Shown: one piece after another, positions 1 through 7,894 of the stretch
Position numbering within the stretch: position 1 is the first letter of the stretch
Layout of the letters: each line of letters starts with the position of its first letter
Source: DATCVR01 sp036566745
Lineage (GTDB): Bacteria; Actinomycetota; Actinomycetes; Jiangellales; Jiangellaceae
Reading direction: 5' to 3'
Assembly: GCA_036566745.1 (NCBI GenBank)
Contig: DATCVR010000174.1
Coordinates: 1 to 19,410 of the forward strand
DNA: 19,410 nucleotides
The notes under the pieces: model-generated
Database searches by the model: none
Told to the model about the DNA's origin: nothing
Seen by the model: the letters and a program-made list of their open reading frames with translations, nothing else
Position numbers and translations under genes: made by a program

Positions 1-1548
1 GCGGAGCTGGCCGGCGAGCCGTACAAGCTCGAGCTGGTGGGCCTCAAGTCGACAGACGCAACCAGCTCTCCAGAGGGAGCCTCGGCCGAGGTCGGCGGCG
101 CCGAGCTGACCATCTACGACAACGTCCGGCGTGGGGGAGAGGTGGCCTGGAAGGACCTCTGCCGGGGCCCTCACCTGCCCACCACCAAGCACATCCCGGC
201 GTTCAAGCTGATGCGGGTCGCGGCCGCCTACTGGCGTGGCAGTGAGCAGAACCCCCAGCTCCAGCGGATCTACGGCACCGCGTGGGAGAGCAAGGACGCC
301 CTCAAGGCCTACCTCGACCGCATCGCCGAGGCCGAGCGCCGCGACCACCGCAAGCTCGGCGCCGAGCTCGACCTCTACTCCTTCCCCGAGGAGCTGGGCA
401 GCGGCCTGCCCGTCTTCCATCCCAAGGGCGGCATCCTGCGCCGGGAGATGGAGAACTACGCCCGCCAGCGGCACATCGACGAGGGCTTCGAGTTCGTCAA
501 CACCCCCCACATCACCAAGGACGGCCTGTTCCACACCTCGGGCCACCTGCCGTACTACGCCGACACGATGTTCCCGCCGATGGAGTTCGAGGGCGCCGAG
601 TACCGCCTCAAGGCGATGAACTGCCCGATGCACAACCTCATCTACCGCTCACGCGGGCGGTCGTACCGCGACTTGCCGCTGCGGCTGTTCGAGTTCGGCT
701 CGGTGTACCGCTACGAGAAGTCCGGCGTTGTCCACGGCCTCACCCGCGTGCGCGGCATGACCCAGGACGACTCCCACACCTACTGCACCCCCGACCAGGC
801 GCCGGACGAGATCAAGAAGCAGCTGAACTTCGTCCTGAGCCTGCTGCGCGACTACGGCCTCGACGAGTTCTACCTCGAGCTGTCCACCCGCGACGACACG
901 TCCGACAAGTTCATCGGGTCCGACGACGACTGGGCCGAGGCCACCCGCATCCTCGAGGAGGCGGCCACCGAGACCGGCCTCGAGCTGGTTCCCGACCCGG
1001 GCGGCGCGGCCTACTACGGCCCGAAGATCTCCGTCCAGGCCAAGGACGCCATCGGCCGCAGCTGGCAGCTGGCCACCATCCAGTACGACTTCAACCAGCC
1101 GGAGCGCTTCGGCCTCGAGTTCCAGGCCGCCGACGGCACCCGCCAGCGGCCGGTCATGATCCACTCGGCGAAGTTCGGCTCGATCGAGCGCTTCATCGGC
1201 GTGCTGGTCGAGCACTATGCCGGGGCGTTCCCGGTCTGGCTTGCCCCGGTGCAGGTCGTCGGGATCCCGATCGCCGACGAGCACGTCCCCTACCTCGAGC
1301 AGGTGGCGGCGCGGCTGCGCGAGCACGGCATCCGGGTCGAGGTGGACGGCTCCGACGACCGCATGCAGAAGAAGATCCGCAACGCCCAGAAGCAGAAGGT
1401 CCCGTACATGCTCATCGCGGGTGACGACGACGTCGCGAAGGACGCCGTGTCGTTCCGGTACCGCGACGGATCGCAGAACAACGGCGTGCCGATCGACGAT
1501 GCCGTGGCCGAGATCGTCGATGCCATCGAGCGCCGCGTCCAGGTCTAG
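1..1548 (+). CDS. thrS: threonine--tRNA ligase, 5'-truncated by the window edge
   Basis: This class II aminoacyl-tRNA synthetase charges tRNA-Thr in the cytoplasm. Frame 1 is open from base 1, so the gene begins upstream; the TGS domain and most of the editing domain are outside the window. The visible part starts near the end of the second additional domain (the CRGPHLP motif), followed by the catalytic core and the C-terminal anticodon-binding domain (LAPVQVV onward, from about 1240). The three zinc/threonine-site ligands are present: Cys in NCPMH (622-624), His in DDSHTYC (775-777) and His in MIHSAK (1162-1164). The first two are 51 codons apart, as in E. coli ThrS (C334/H385). Motif 2 is around 685-750. 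The GTG at 37 is internal, not the true start. The HIT gene follows 44 nt downstream, as in M. tuberculosis. No defect was seen. Confidence is very high. Confidence 0.97.
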   Translation, partial: AELAGEPYKLELVGLKSTDATSSPEGASAEVGGAELTIYDNVRRGGEVAWKDLCRGPHLPTTKHIPAFKLMRVAAAYWRGSEQNPQLQRIYGTAWESKDALKAYLDRIAEAERRDHRKLGAELDLYSFPEELGSGLPVFHPKGGILRREMENYARQRHIDEGFEFVNTPHITKDGLFHTSGHLPYYADTMFPPMEFEGAEYRLKAMNCPMHNLIYRSRGRSYRDLPLRLFEFGSVYRYEKSGVVHGLTRVRGMTQDDSHTYCTPDQAPDEIKKQLNFVLSLLRDYGLDEFYLELSTRDDTSDKFIGSDDDWAEATRILEEAATETGLELVPDPGGAAYYGPKISVQAKDAIGRSWQLATIQYDFNQPERFGLEFQAADGTRQRPVMIHSAKFGSIERFIGVLVEHYAGAFPVWLAPVQVVGIPIADEHVPYLEQVAARLREHGIRVEVDGSDDRMQKKIRNAQKQKVPYMLIAGDDDVAKDAVSFRYRDGSQNNGVPIDDAVAEIVDAIERRVQV

Positions 1549-1592
1549 GCCGGCGACGTGGGCACCGACACGGCCATGAGCGGGGGTTGAGT

Positions 1593-2099
1593 GTGTCCGA
1601 CCGGCTCGAGCGGCTGTGGACGCCCTACCGGATGGCCTACATCCGGGGCGAGGAGGGCAACGGCCGTGAACCCGACGGCGGCTGCCCGTTCTGCCGGATC
1701 CCGGACCGCCCCGACGACCAGGGCCTGATCGTCCACCGTGGCGAGCAGGTCTACGCGGTGCTCAATCTCCATCCGTACAACCCCGGCCACCTCATGGTGG
1801 TCACGTATCGCCACGTGGCCGAGCTCGAGGACCTCACCCACGACGAGGCGGCCGAGCTGAGCTCGGTCACCCGCGACGCGGTGCGTGCCGTGCGGGCCGC
1901 GTCGAGCCCCCACGGCTTCAACGTCGGTCTCAACCTCGGCGCCGTGGCCGGCGGGTCGTTGTCCGACCACCTTCACCAGCACGTCGTGCCGCGCTGGACC
2001 GGCGACGCGAACTTCATGACGGTGCTGAGCGACACGAAGATCATGCCGCAGCTCCTCGGCGACACCCGCGCCCTGCTCGTAGACGCCTGGCCGACCTGA
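1593..2099 (+). CDS. HIT-domain protein, Ap4A phosphorylase-like
   Basis: This is a histidine-triad nucleotide-binding protein of about 168 aa. The catalytic triad reads HLHQHVV (H126, H128, H130), and a CPFC pair (C31/C34) looks like the zinc site found in many HIT proteins. The body closely matches what I remember of M. tuberculosis Rv2613c, reported as a diadenosine tetraphosphate phosphorylase: LERLWTPYRM at the N-terminus, YAVLNLHPYNPGHLMVV, and HGFNVGLNLG before the triad. Its position after thrS fits, since Ap4A is a by-product of aminoacyl-tRNA synthetases. I chose the GTG at 1593, which sits 6 nt after a GGGGG purine run. The in-frame TTG at 1587 abuts that run and is less likely; the ATG at 1576 is out of frame. 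Phosphorylase versus hydrolase activity cannot be settled from sequence. Confidence 0.92.
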   Translation: MSDRLERLWTPYRMAYIRGEEGNGREPDGGCPFCRIPDRPDDQGLIVHRGEQVYAVLNLHPYNPGHLMVVTYRHVAELEDLTHDEAAELSSVTRDAVRAVRAASSPHGFNVGLNLGAVAGGSLSDHLHQHVVPRWTGDANFMTVLSDTKIMPQLLGDTRALLVDAWPT

Positions 2100-2231
2100 C
2101 CGAACGCTCGTGGCGCCGTTCGCGACGCCTCCGTCCGCCACTCGTCCACGCACCCCGCTGCCCCTGCGCACCGCGTCTCCCCGGACTCGTCGTCCATGAC
2201 GCCGCCACGTGTCACGACCGAAAACTGTCTA

Positions 2232-2253
2232 TGTCTTGACAAAAAAAGTTGTC
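2232..2253. promoter_or_regulatory. AT-rich operator-like palindromes and -35 box upstream of the exporter gene
   Basis: An A-rich patch stands out in otherwise GC-rich DNA. It contains TGTC-tt-GACA (2232-2241) and, overlapping it, GACAA-N6-TTGTC (2238-2253). A perfect -35 hexamer TTGACA lies at 2236-2241; no good -10 is visible 17-18 bp downstream, only a weak AACGGT. The overlap of palindromes with a -35 box suggests a repressor site, for example for a TetR-type regulator, as seen with SmvA/QacA-type pumps. No such regulator gene is in the window. Confidence 0.5.
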
Positions 2254-2313
2254 GGTGGAACGGTGAGGGCACGGCGCAACGCCGCCATCCGTGCATCCGA
2301 CGAAGGACGAGCC

Positions 2314-3915
2314 ATGACCGCCACCGCGCACTCGCAGCCGACCGGCGTCCGCGCCACCCGAAAGGAGTGGATCGGCCTGGCTGTGCTGGCCCTGCCGACC
2401 TTGCTCCTGTCCCTCGACATCAGTGTGCTGTACCTCGCGTTGCCGCAGCTCAGCTCCAGTCTCGGAGCGTCGGGAACCGAGCAGCTGTGGATCCTCGATA
2501 TCTACTCGTTCGTGCTGGCCGGCTTCCTGGTGACCATGGGGACGCTCGGTGACCGGATCGGCCGCCGCCGGCTGCTGCTGATCGGCGCAGCGGCGTTCGG
2601 TGCTGCGTCGGTGGTGGCGGCCTTCGCCACGACGCCGGAGATGCTGATCGCCGCGCGAGCGCTCCTCGGCCTGGCCGGCGCCACGTTGATGCCGTCGACG
2701 ATGGCGCTGATCCGGAACATGTTCCACGACCCGAAGCAGATGGCTATGGCGATCGGCGTCTGGTTCAGCTGCTTCATGGGCGGGATGGCGTTCGGGCCCC
2801 TGGTCGGCGGCGTCCTGCTCGAGACCTTCTGGTGGGGCTCGGCCTTCCTGCTCGGCGTCCCGTTCATGGTCCTGCTGCTGGTGACCGGCCCGCTCCTGCT
2901 GCCGGAGTACCGCGACCCGCACGCCGAGCGACTGGACCTGGCCAGCGTCGCCCTCTCGCTCGGGGCGATCCTGCCGGCCATCTACGGGCTGAAGGAGCTG
3001 GCCCGCGGCGGCGTCGAGGCCGGGCCGGCGGCCGCGTTGCTCGCCGGCGTGGCGATCGCCGTGGTGTTCGTGCGTCGGCAGCGCCGGCTGGACAACCCGA
3101 TGCTCGACCTACGGCTGTTCGCGAGCCGCAGCTTCAGCACGGCCCTGTCGATCATGCTGCTGGGCGGCGTCGTGATGGCGGGGGTCTCGTTGATGTCGGC
3201 GATCTACCTGCAGACGGTCCAGGAGCTCTCGCCGCTGGACGCCGGGTTGTGGCTGCTGCCGCAGAACGGCGCGATGATCGTGGGTTCGGTGCTGGCGCCG
3301 GTCCTGGCGCGACGCATCCGTCCGGCGTACGTCATGGCCGGTGGCCTGATCGTGGGCAGTGTCGGCTTCCTGCTCCACAGCCAGATCGGCCCCGACGGCG
3401 GCGTGCCGCTGCTCGTCACCGGGCTCGTGCTGGCCTCGTTCGGCATCTCGTTGCCGATGGCGCTCACGATGAACCTGATGATGCAGTCCGCGCCGCCGGA
3501 GAAGGCCGGATCGGTAGCGTCGATCTCCGAGACCAGCGGCGAGTTCGGCATCGCCCTCGGGGTGGCGACCATGGGAAGCCTGGGCACCGCCGTGTACCGC
3601 GCCGGAATGGACGACGTCACCGGCGTGCCGGCGGAGGTCGCGGAGGCCGCCCGCGAGGGGATCAGTGTGGCCTCGGCCGTCGCCGCCGAGCTGCCCGAAC
3701 AGGTCGGCGCAGCACTGATGCAGACCGCGCGGGAGGCGTTCACCTCCGGGCTGACCACCGTCGCGGGCGTGAGCACGGCGATCTTCGTGGGCCTGGCCGT
3801 CGTCACCGCGGTGATCCTGCGTACGAGTGCCGGCCCGGCCTCGGCCGAGCCCGCCGACGAGGAGGTCGAGGCCGATGTCGTTCCCGGCGGCGGCCAGGTC
3901 GTCGAGGTCGCCTGA
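2314..3915 (+). CDS. MFS drug:H+ antiporter, DHA2 family (14 TM), SmvA/QacA-like
   Basis: This is an inner-membrane, proton-driven exporter of about 533 aa, probably for cationic or lipophilic toxic compounds. Early motif LDISVLYLALP (residues 34-44) is the DHA2 motif in TM1. Motif A, GTLGDRIGRRR (76-86), lies between TM2 and TM3. Motif C is the FGPLVGG segment in TM5. The length and spread of hydrophobic segments fit 14 TM helices rather than 12. LWILDIYSFVLAG is typical of the SmvA/QacA branch (methyl viologen and quaternary ammonium pumps). The C-terminal tail is acidic. I chose ATG 2314, preceded by GAAGGA at a normal distance. The in-frame GTG at 2209 would put the AT-rich promoter patch inside the coding region. 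The gene is probably monocistronic, since a strong hairpin follows. The substrate cannot be read from the sequence. Confidence 0.93.
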   Translation: MTATAHSQPTGVRATRKEWIGLAVLALPTLLLSLDISVLYLALPQLSSSLGASGTEQLWILDIYSFVLAGFLVTMGTLGDRIGRRRLLLIGAAAFGAASVVAAFATTPEMLIAARALLGLAGATLMPSTMALIRNMFHDPKQMAMAIGVWFSCFMGGMAFGPLVGGVLLETFWWGSAFLLGVPFMVLLLVTGPLLLPEYRDPHAERLDLASVALSLGAILPAIYGLKELARGGVEAGPAAALLAGVAIAVVFVRRQRRLDNPMLDLRLFASRSFSTALSIMLLGGVVMAGVSLMSAIYLQTVQELSPLDAGLWLLPQNGAMIVGSVLAPVLARRIRPAYVMAGGLIVGSVGFLLHSQIGPDGGVPLLVTGLVLASFGISLPMALTMNLMMQSAPPEKAGSVASISETSGEFGIALGVATMGSLGTAVYRAGMDDVTGVPAEVAEAAREGISVASAVAAELPEQVGAALMQTAREAFTSGLTTVAGVSTAIFVGLAVVTAVILRTSAGPASAEPADEEVEADVVPGGGQVVEVA

Positions 3916-3958
3916 GCGGCCCGCACGGGAGGCTGGGTCAGGCGGCCCGGCGGCCAGG

Positions 3959-4005
3959 ACCTCGGCCGGCCATGTCCACACTGCGTGGGCGTGGCCGGCC
4001 GAGGT
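3959..4005 (+). terminator. long perfect stem-loop after the exporter gene
   Basis: ACCTCGGCCGGCCA (3959-3972) is followed by its exact reverse complement (3992-4005), giving a 14-bp GC-rich stem. A further CCAC/GTGG pairing (3976-3979 with 3985-3988) sits in the loop. It starts 44 nt after the exporter stop codon. There is no T-tract, which is usual for actinobacterial terminators. The hairpin is symmetric, so it could also act on antisense transcripts. Confidence 0.75.
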
Positions 4006-4122
4006 GCTGTCGGCGCGTGCAAGCGTCCGTATAGCGGCCCTGCCTAGATTCTCCCGACGTGGGTAGCCGTCATGCCGTCCCGTCGTCACAGAACGGGCCT
4101 CACGGCGACCTGCAGACATGAT

Positions 4123-4136
4123 CTTGCCCGGGCAAG
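4123..4136. promoter_or_regulatory. perfect 14-bp palindrome upstream of the NHL protein gene
   Basis: CTTGCCCGGGCAAG is a perfect palindrome with no spacer, 27 nt before the start codon of the NHL-repeat gene. It looks like a site for a dimeric repressor, or a short hairpin in the 5' leader. A possible -10 element, TAGATT (4045-4050), lies upstream without a clear -35. The rest of the 248-nt gap holds the hairpin at 3959-4005 and nothing else I recognise. Confidence 0.4.
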
Positions 4137-4163
4137 TGTCCGACATCCCCGTGGGAGGCCAGC

Positions 4164-6668
4164 GTGGTCCGCGCGACCTGGAACCGACTCGCGACGACGG
4201 CGCCGCTCGCCGCGCTGACGGTCATGGCCCTCGTGGGCGGTGGCTCGGCGAGCTTCGCCGTCTCGGCCGATGCCGGAGCCTCGGCTACGCCGGCTACTGA
4301 CGACGGCCTGGTCATCTCGACCTTCGCCGGCACAGGGGAGGCCGGATACGCGGGCGACGGCGGCCCGGCCGTCCACGCGGCGATCAGCCAGCCCGACGCC
4401 GTGGCGGTCGGCCCGGACGGATCGGTCTACGTCTCGGACGGGGTCCGGCACATCCGCAAGATCGCCACGGACGGCACCATCTCCACCGTCGCCGGCACCG
4501 GCGAGGCGGGGTTCTCCGGCGACGGCGGGCCGGCCACCGAGGCGGCCTTCTCGAGCGGCGACTGGTTCTGGAGCGGCGGTGGCATGACGGTCGGCCCGGA
4601 CGGCACGGTGTATGTCGCCGACCGCTACAACCACCGCGTCCGTGCGATCGGGCCCGACGGGATCGTCCGCACGGTGGCCGGCAGCGGACCGTCGGTGCTC
4701 GATCGCGGCGCGGACTCGCCCGGACTGAACGGCGGCTTCGCGGGCGATGGTGGACCCGCCGTCGAGGCCCGGCTGAACAACCCCACCGACGTCGCTCTCG
4801 GACCCGACGGCACCCTCTACATCGCCGACAGCTACAACTACCGGATCCGTGCCGTCGCGCCCGACGGCACGATCGCCACGTTCGCCGGCAGCCTGCATCC
4901 CGGCGACGACGGCAGCGACTTCTTCCCCTCGCCGGACAACGACGAGGACGGCCGTCCGGCGACCGAGACGTTCGTGGAGCCCGACGCACTCGCCGTGGCC
5001 GACGACGGCACGGTCTACTTCGTGGAACGCGACGAGAACCGGGTGCGGACCATCGATCCGGCCACGCGCGTCGTCGCCACTCTCGGTCGTACCGATGGGC
5101 TCGCGGCGCAGCATGCCACGGACATCGCCGTCGCCGGCGACGCGATCTACGTGTCGCGATTCTCCGAAGCCGGTGCGGCCAGTGACGGTGTCGAGGTGAT
5201 CTCGACGGCGTCCGACGGCTCGGCTCGCGTCTTCGGCGGCGGTGCCGAGCTGGGCGATGGCGGCGCCCCGGGCGAGGCCGCCATCAGCCATCCGCTCGGC
5301 GTGGCGGCGGGACCGGACGGTGCCGTCTACATCGCCGACAGCTGGGCCAACCGGGTCCGCGTCGTCGCACCGGCCACCGCGGAGGAGCGGCCGGACGACG
5401 GTGCGGATCCGGGGCAGGACCACGACATCGCGACCGTCGCGGGCAGTGGGGAGGGTATCCCGGACGACGCCGACGACCAGGACGACGACGGCGGCTGGCT
5501 CTCCGGTGGCGCCACCCTCCTCGAGGCCCGGCTGGACACACCGCGCGGCGTCGCCCTCGGCCCGAACGGCACGCTCTACATCGCCGACACCGGAAGCAAC
5601 CGGGTCCGTGAGATCGAGGCCGGCTCGGACCGCGTCCGCACGATCGCGGGCACCGGCTCGCCCAGCGACGAGGGCGACGGCGGGCCGGCCACCGAGGCCG
5701 ACCTCAACGCGCCGTCCGGCCTCGACGTCCACGACGGTGTCCTCTACATCGCCGACAAGTGGAACAACCGGATCCGCGCGGTCGACCTCAAGAGTGGGAC
5801 GATCGACACCGTGGCCGGCGCCGCCACGCTGTCCATGCCGCTCGATGTCGCGGTGGACGACGACGGCGTGCTCTTCGTCGCCGACTCCGGCAACAACCGC
5901 GTCTGCCGGGTCGGACCGGACGACCAGCAGTGCACCACCGTCGTGGGCGACTTCGACGACGACGCCGCCCAGGCCGAAGCCGATCAGCAGGACGGCGGGC
6001 CGGCCGGCAACGCCGCGTTGATGTCGCCGATGGGCGTGGCGCTCGGTCCGGATGGCACGCTCTACATCGCCGACACGGGCTATGCCCGGATCCGGGCATA
6101 CGACCCGGCCACCGGCGAGGTGACGATGGTCGCCGGCAACGGCACGCTGGGACTGTCCGGCGACGGCGGCCCGGCGATCGCGGCCCAGCTGGGTGTCCCG
6201 GCGGCGGTAGAGGTCGCGGCCGACGGCACCATCTACGTCTCCGACGTGGGCAATCACCGCATCCGGGCGATCGACCCCGAGACCGGCGTCATCCGCACGG
6301 TCGCCGGCACCGGTCGCGGCGAGTTCGCCGCGGGCAGCGGTGGGTTCGTGCTGGGATTCTCGGCAGGGGAGCCCATGGGTGGTGCCTGGTCCGACGCTGG
6401 AGGCTACGACGGCGACGGCGGCCCGGCCCAGGACGCCGAGCTGAACTGGCCGCAGGGCATCGCCGTGGACGACGACGGCGTGCTCTACGTCGCCGACTCC
6501 GGCAACAACCGCGTCCGCGCGATCGGCGACGCCGGCCTCGACGACCGCGGTTCGATCAGCCCGCGGGTGTGGGTCGTCGCCGGGGGAGCGGCCCTGCCGG
6601 CAGCAGCAGTGATCGTCGTGGTGCGCCTGCGCCGCAGGGCTCAGTCGAACAGCGTCTCGCCCCAGTAG
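4164..6668 (+). CDS. secreted, membrane-anchored NHL-repeat beta-propeller protein
   Basis: The product is 834 aa. It has an N-terminal signal peptide (basic start, then a hydrophobic stretch to about residue 35), a large repeat region, and a C-terminal hydrophobic helix followed by an RLRRR stop-transfer cluster. That predicts an extracellular domain held by a C-terminal membrane anchor; no LPxTG sortase motif is seen. I count about 12 NHL-type units, each with a core like GTLYIADxxNxRIRxV, then an IxTVAGTG strand, often joined by GDGGPA loops. Twelve units could form two six-bladed propellers. Acidic insertions occur between units 6 and 7. No catalytic domain is visible, so binding of a protein or polysaccharide is plausible but not shown. 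GTG 4164 is preceded by GGGAGG at 4153-4158. The 3' end overlaps the convergent efeB end by 28 nt. Its biological role is unknown. Confidence 0.88.
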   Translation: MVRATWNRLATTAPLAALTVMALVGGGSASFAVSADAGASATPATDDGLVISTFAGTGEAGYAGDGGPAVHAAISQPDAVAVGPDGSVYVSDGVRHIRKIATDGTISTVAGTGEAGFSGDGGPATEAAFSSGDWFWSGGGMTVGPDGTVYVADRYNHRVRAIGPDGIVRTVAGSGPSVLDRGADSPGLNGGFAGDGGPAVEARLNNPTDVALGPDGTLYIADSYNYRIRAVAPDGTIATFAGSLHPGDDGSDFFPSPDNDEDGRPATETFVEPDALAVADDGTVYFVERDENRVRTIDPATRVVATLGRTDGLAAQHATDIAVAGDAIYVSRFSEAGAASDGVEVISTASDGSARVFGGGAELGDGGAPGEAAISHPLGVAAGPDGAVYIADSWANRVRVVAPATAEERPDDGADPGQDHDIATVAGSGEGIPDDADDQDDDGGWLSGGATLLEARLDTPRGVALGPNGTLYIADTGSNRVREIEAGSDRVRTIAGTGSPSDEGDGGPATEADLNAPSGLDVHDGVLYIADKWNNRIRAVDLKSGTIDTVAGAATLSMPLDVAVDDDGVLFVADSGNNRVCRVGPDDQQCTTVVGDFDDDAAQAEADQQDGGPAGNAALMSPMGVALGPDGTLYIADTGYARIRAYDPATGEVTMVAGNGTLGLSGDGGPAIAAQLGVPAAVEVAADGTIYVSDVGNHRIRAIDPETGVIRTVAGTGRGEFAAGSGGFVLGFSAGEPMGGAWSDAGGYDGDGGPAQDAELNWPQGIAVDDDGVLYVADSGNNRVRAIGDAGLDDRGSISPRVWVVAGGAALPAAAVIVVVRLRRRAQSNSVSPQ

Positions 6669-7894
6669 CCGCCCTCGGCCACCCCCGGCGGACAGGCGAA
6701 CAACGCCGAACCCGTGTGCTCGACGTACTCCATCATCGGATCCCGCGACGACAGCGCCATCTGCATGGGGACGAACTGGGCGTGCGGGTCACGGACGAAG
6801 CAGACGAAGAACAGCCCGGCGTCGAGGTGGCCGAGGCCGTCGCTGCCGTCGGTGAAGTTGTAGCCGCGCCGGAGCATGCGGGCGCCGGCGTTGGACTGCG
6901 CCGACGCCAGCCGGATGTGGGCGTCGGCGGGGATGACCGGCTCGCCGTCCTCGCTCGTGGCGTCGAAGTCGGCGGTGTCGAACTCGGCCGCGCCACCGAG
7001 CGGGGCGCCCGCGCCCTTGGTCCGGCCGATGATGCCCTCCTGGCCCTCGAGCGGCTCGCGGTCCCAGGTCTCGATGTGCATCCGGATCCGGCGAGCGACG
7101 AGGTAGCTGCCGCCGGCCATCCACGCCGGGTCGTCCTCGGGCTGCACCCACACGTGCGTGCTCAGCTCGTCGGCGTCCTCGGCGACCACGTTGTTGGTCC
7201 CGTCCTTGAACCCGAACAGGTTCCGCGGGGTGGTCTGGGCCCGGGAGGTCGACGACGTCCGGCCGAAGCCGAGCTGCGACCAGCGCACGGTGACCGTGCC
7301 GAACCCGATGCGCACCAGGTTGCGGATCGCATGGACCGCCACCTGCGGGTCGTTCGCGCAGGCCTGGATGCCGATGTCACCACCGCAGCGGGCCGGGTCG
7401 AGGTCGTCGGCGGGGAAATGCGGGAGGTCGGCGAGCGCGGCCGGCTTGCGGTCGGCCAGCCCGAACCTGTCGTCGAACAGGCTCGCCCCGAAGCCGATCG
7501 TCAGCGTGAGCGCGGAGGCCTCGAGCCCGAGCGCCTCGCCGGTGTCGGCCGGAGGCGCGTAGGGACTGCCGCCGACGGCGCCGTCGGCCACCGCCTCCAG
7601 CCCCGCGGTCATCCGGGTCGCCGCCTCGGTCCATCGCCGGAGCAGGTCGACCAGGTCCTCGCGACGGTCGGTGGTGACGTCGAGGGCGACGAAGTGCATC
7701 CGGTCCTGGGCCGGGGTCACGATCCCGGCCTGATGCGGACCGTGGAAGGCGACCGGGTCGTGCAGGCCGCTGCCCGGCCCCGGCTCGTCCGCCAGTGCCC
7801 GGCCCGCGAGGACTCCGCCGGCAGCGCCGGTGCCCGCGAGCGCCGCCCCGGCTCCGGCGAGCCCGAACAGGCGGCGGCGGGAGAGCCCGGTCAT
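6641..7894 (-). CDS. efeB: EfeB: Tat-exported DyP-type heme peroxidase of the ferrous iron uptake system
   Basis: This 417-aa protein begins with a twin-arginine signal (SRRRLFG at residues 5-11, then a hydrophobic A/G-rich stretch), so it is exported folded with heme bound. The DyP signature GFKDG is at 228-232, with catalytic Asp231. The proximal heme ligand is probably His326 in AHIRLAS, and the conserved RMLRRGYNF follows at 339-347. EfeB works with EfeO and EfeU, and is proposed to oxidise Fe(II) or act on heme at the cell surface. The ATG at 7894 overlaps the efeO stop codon (ATGA), indicating translational coupling. A longer upstream reading frame to 8155 exists, but its extra residues are R/G-rich shadow sequence. 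It is the last gene of the efeUOB operon. Confidence 0.95.
   Translation of the reverse strand: MTGLSRRRLFGLAGAGAALAGTGAAGGVLAGRALADEPGPGSGLHDPVAFHGPHQAGIVTPAQDRMHFVALDVTTDRREDLVDLLRRWTEAATRMTAGLEAVADGAVGGSPYAPPADTGEALGLEASALTLTIGFGASLFDDRFGLADRKPAALADLPHFPADDLDPARCGGDIGIQACANDPQVAVHAIRNLVRIGFGTVTVRWSQLGFGRTSSTSRAQTTPRNLFGFKDGTNNVVAEDADELSTHVWVQPEDDPAWMAGGSYLVARRIRMHIETWDREPLEGQEGIIGRTKGAGAPLGGAAEFDTADFDATSEDGEPVIPADAHIRLASAQSNAGARMLRRGYNFTDGSDGLGHLDAGLFFVCFVRDPHAQFVPMQMALSSRDPMMEYVEHTGSALFACPPGVAEGGYWGETLFD

Noticed and set aside
2209..2313. Longer N-terminus of the exporter from GTG 2209
   Set aside because: It would include the AT-rich promoter patch with TTGACA and the palindromes. ATG 2314 has a good ribosome site and gives a normal DHA2 N-terminus.
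4086..6257. 723-aa open frame on the - strand opposite the NHL gene
   Set aside because: It mirrors the NHL repeats and is rich in A, R, G, D and V with a repeated VGDVDGAV-like pattern. This is expected antisense of repetitive high-GC coding DNA. It has no recognisable domain.
4164..6668. Direct DNA repeats in the NHL gene as a mobile or CRISPR-like array
   Set aside because: The repeats are degenerate, in frame and encode NHL blades; spacing varies and there are no unique spacers of constant length.
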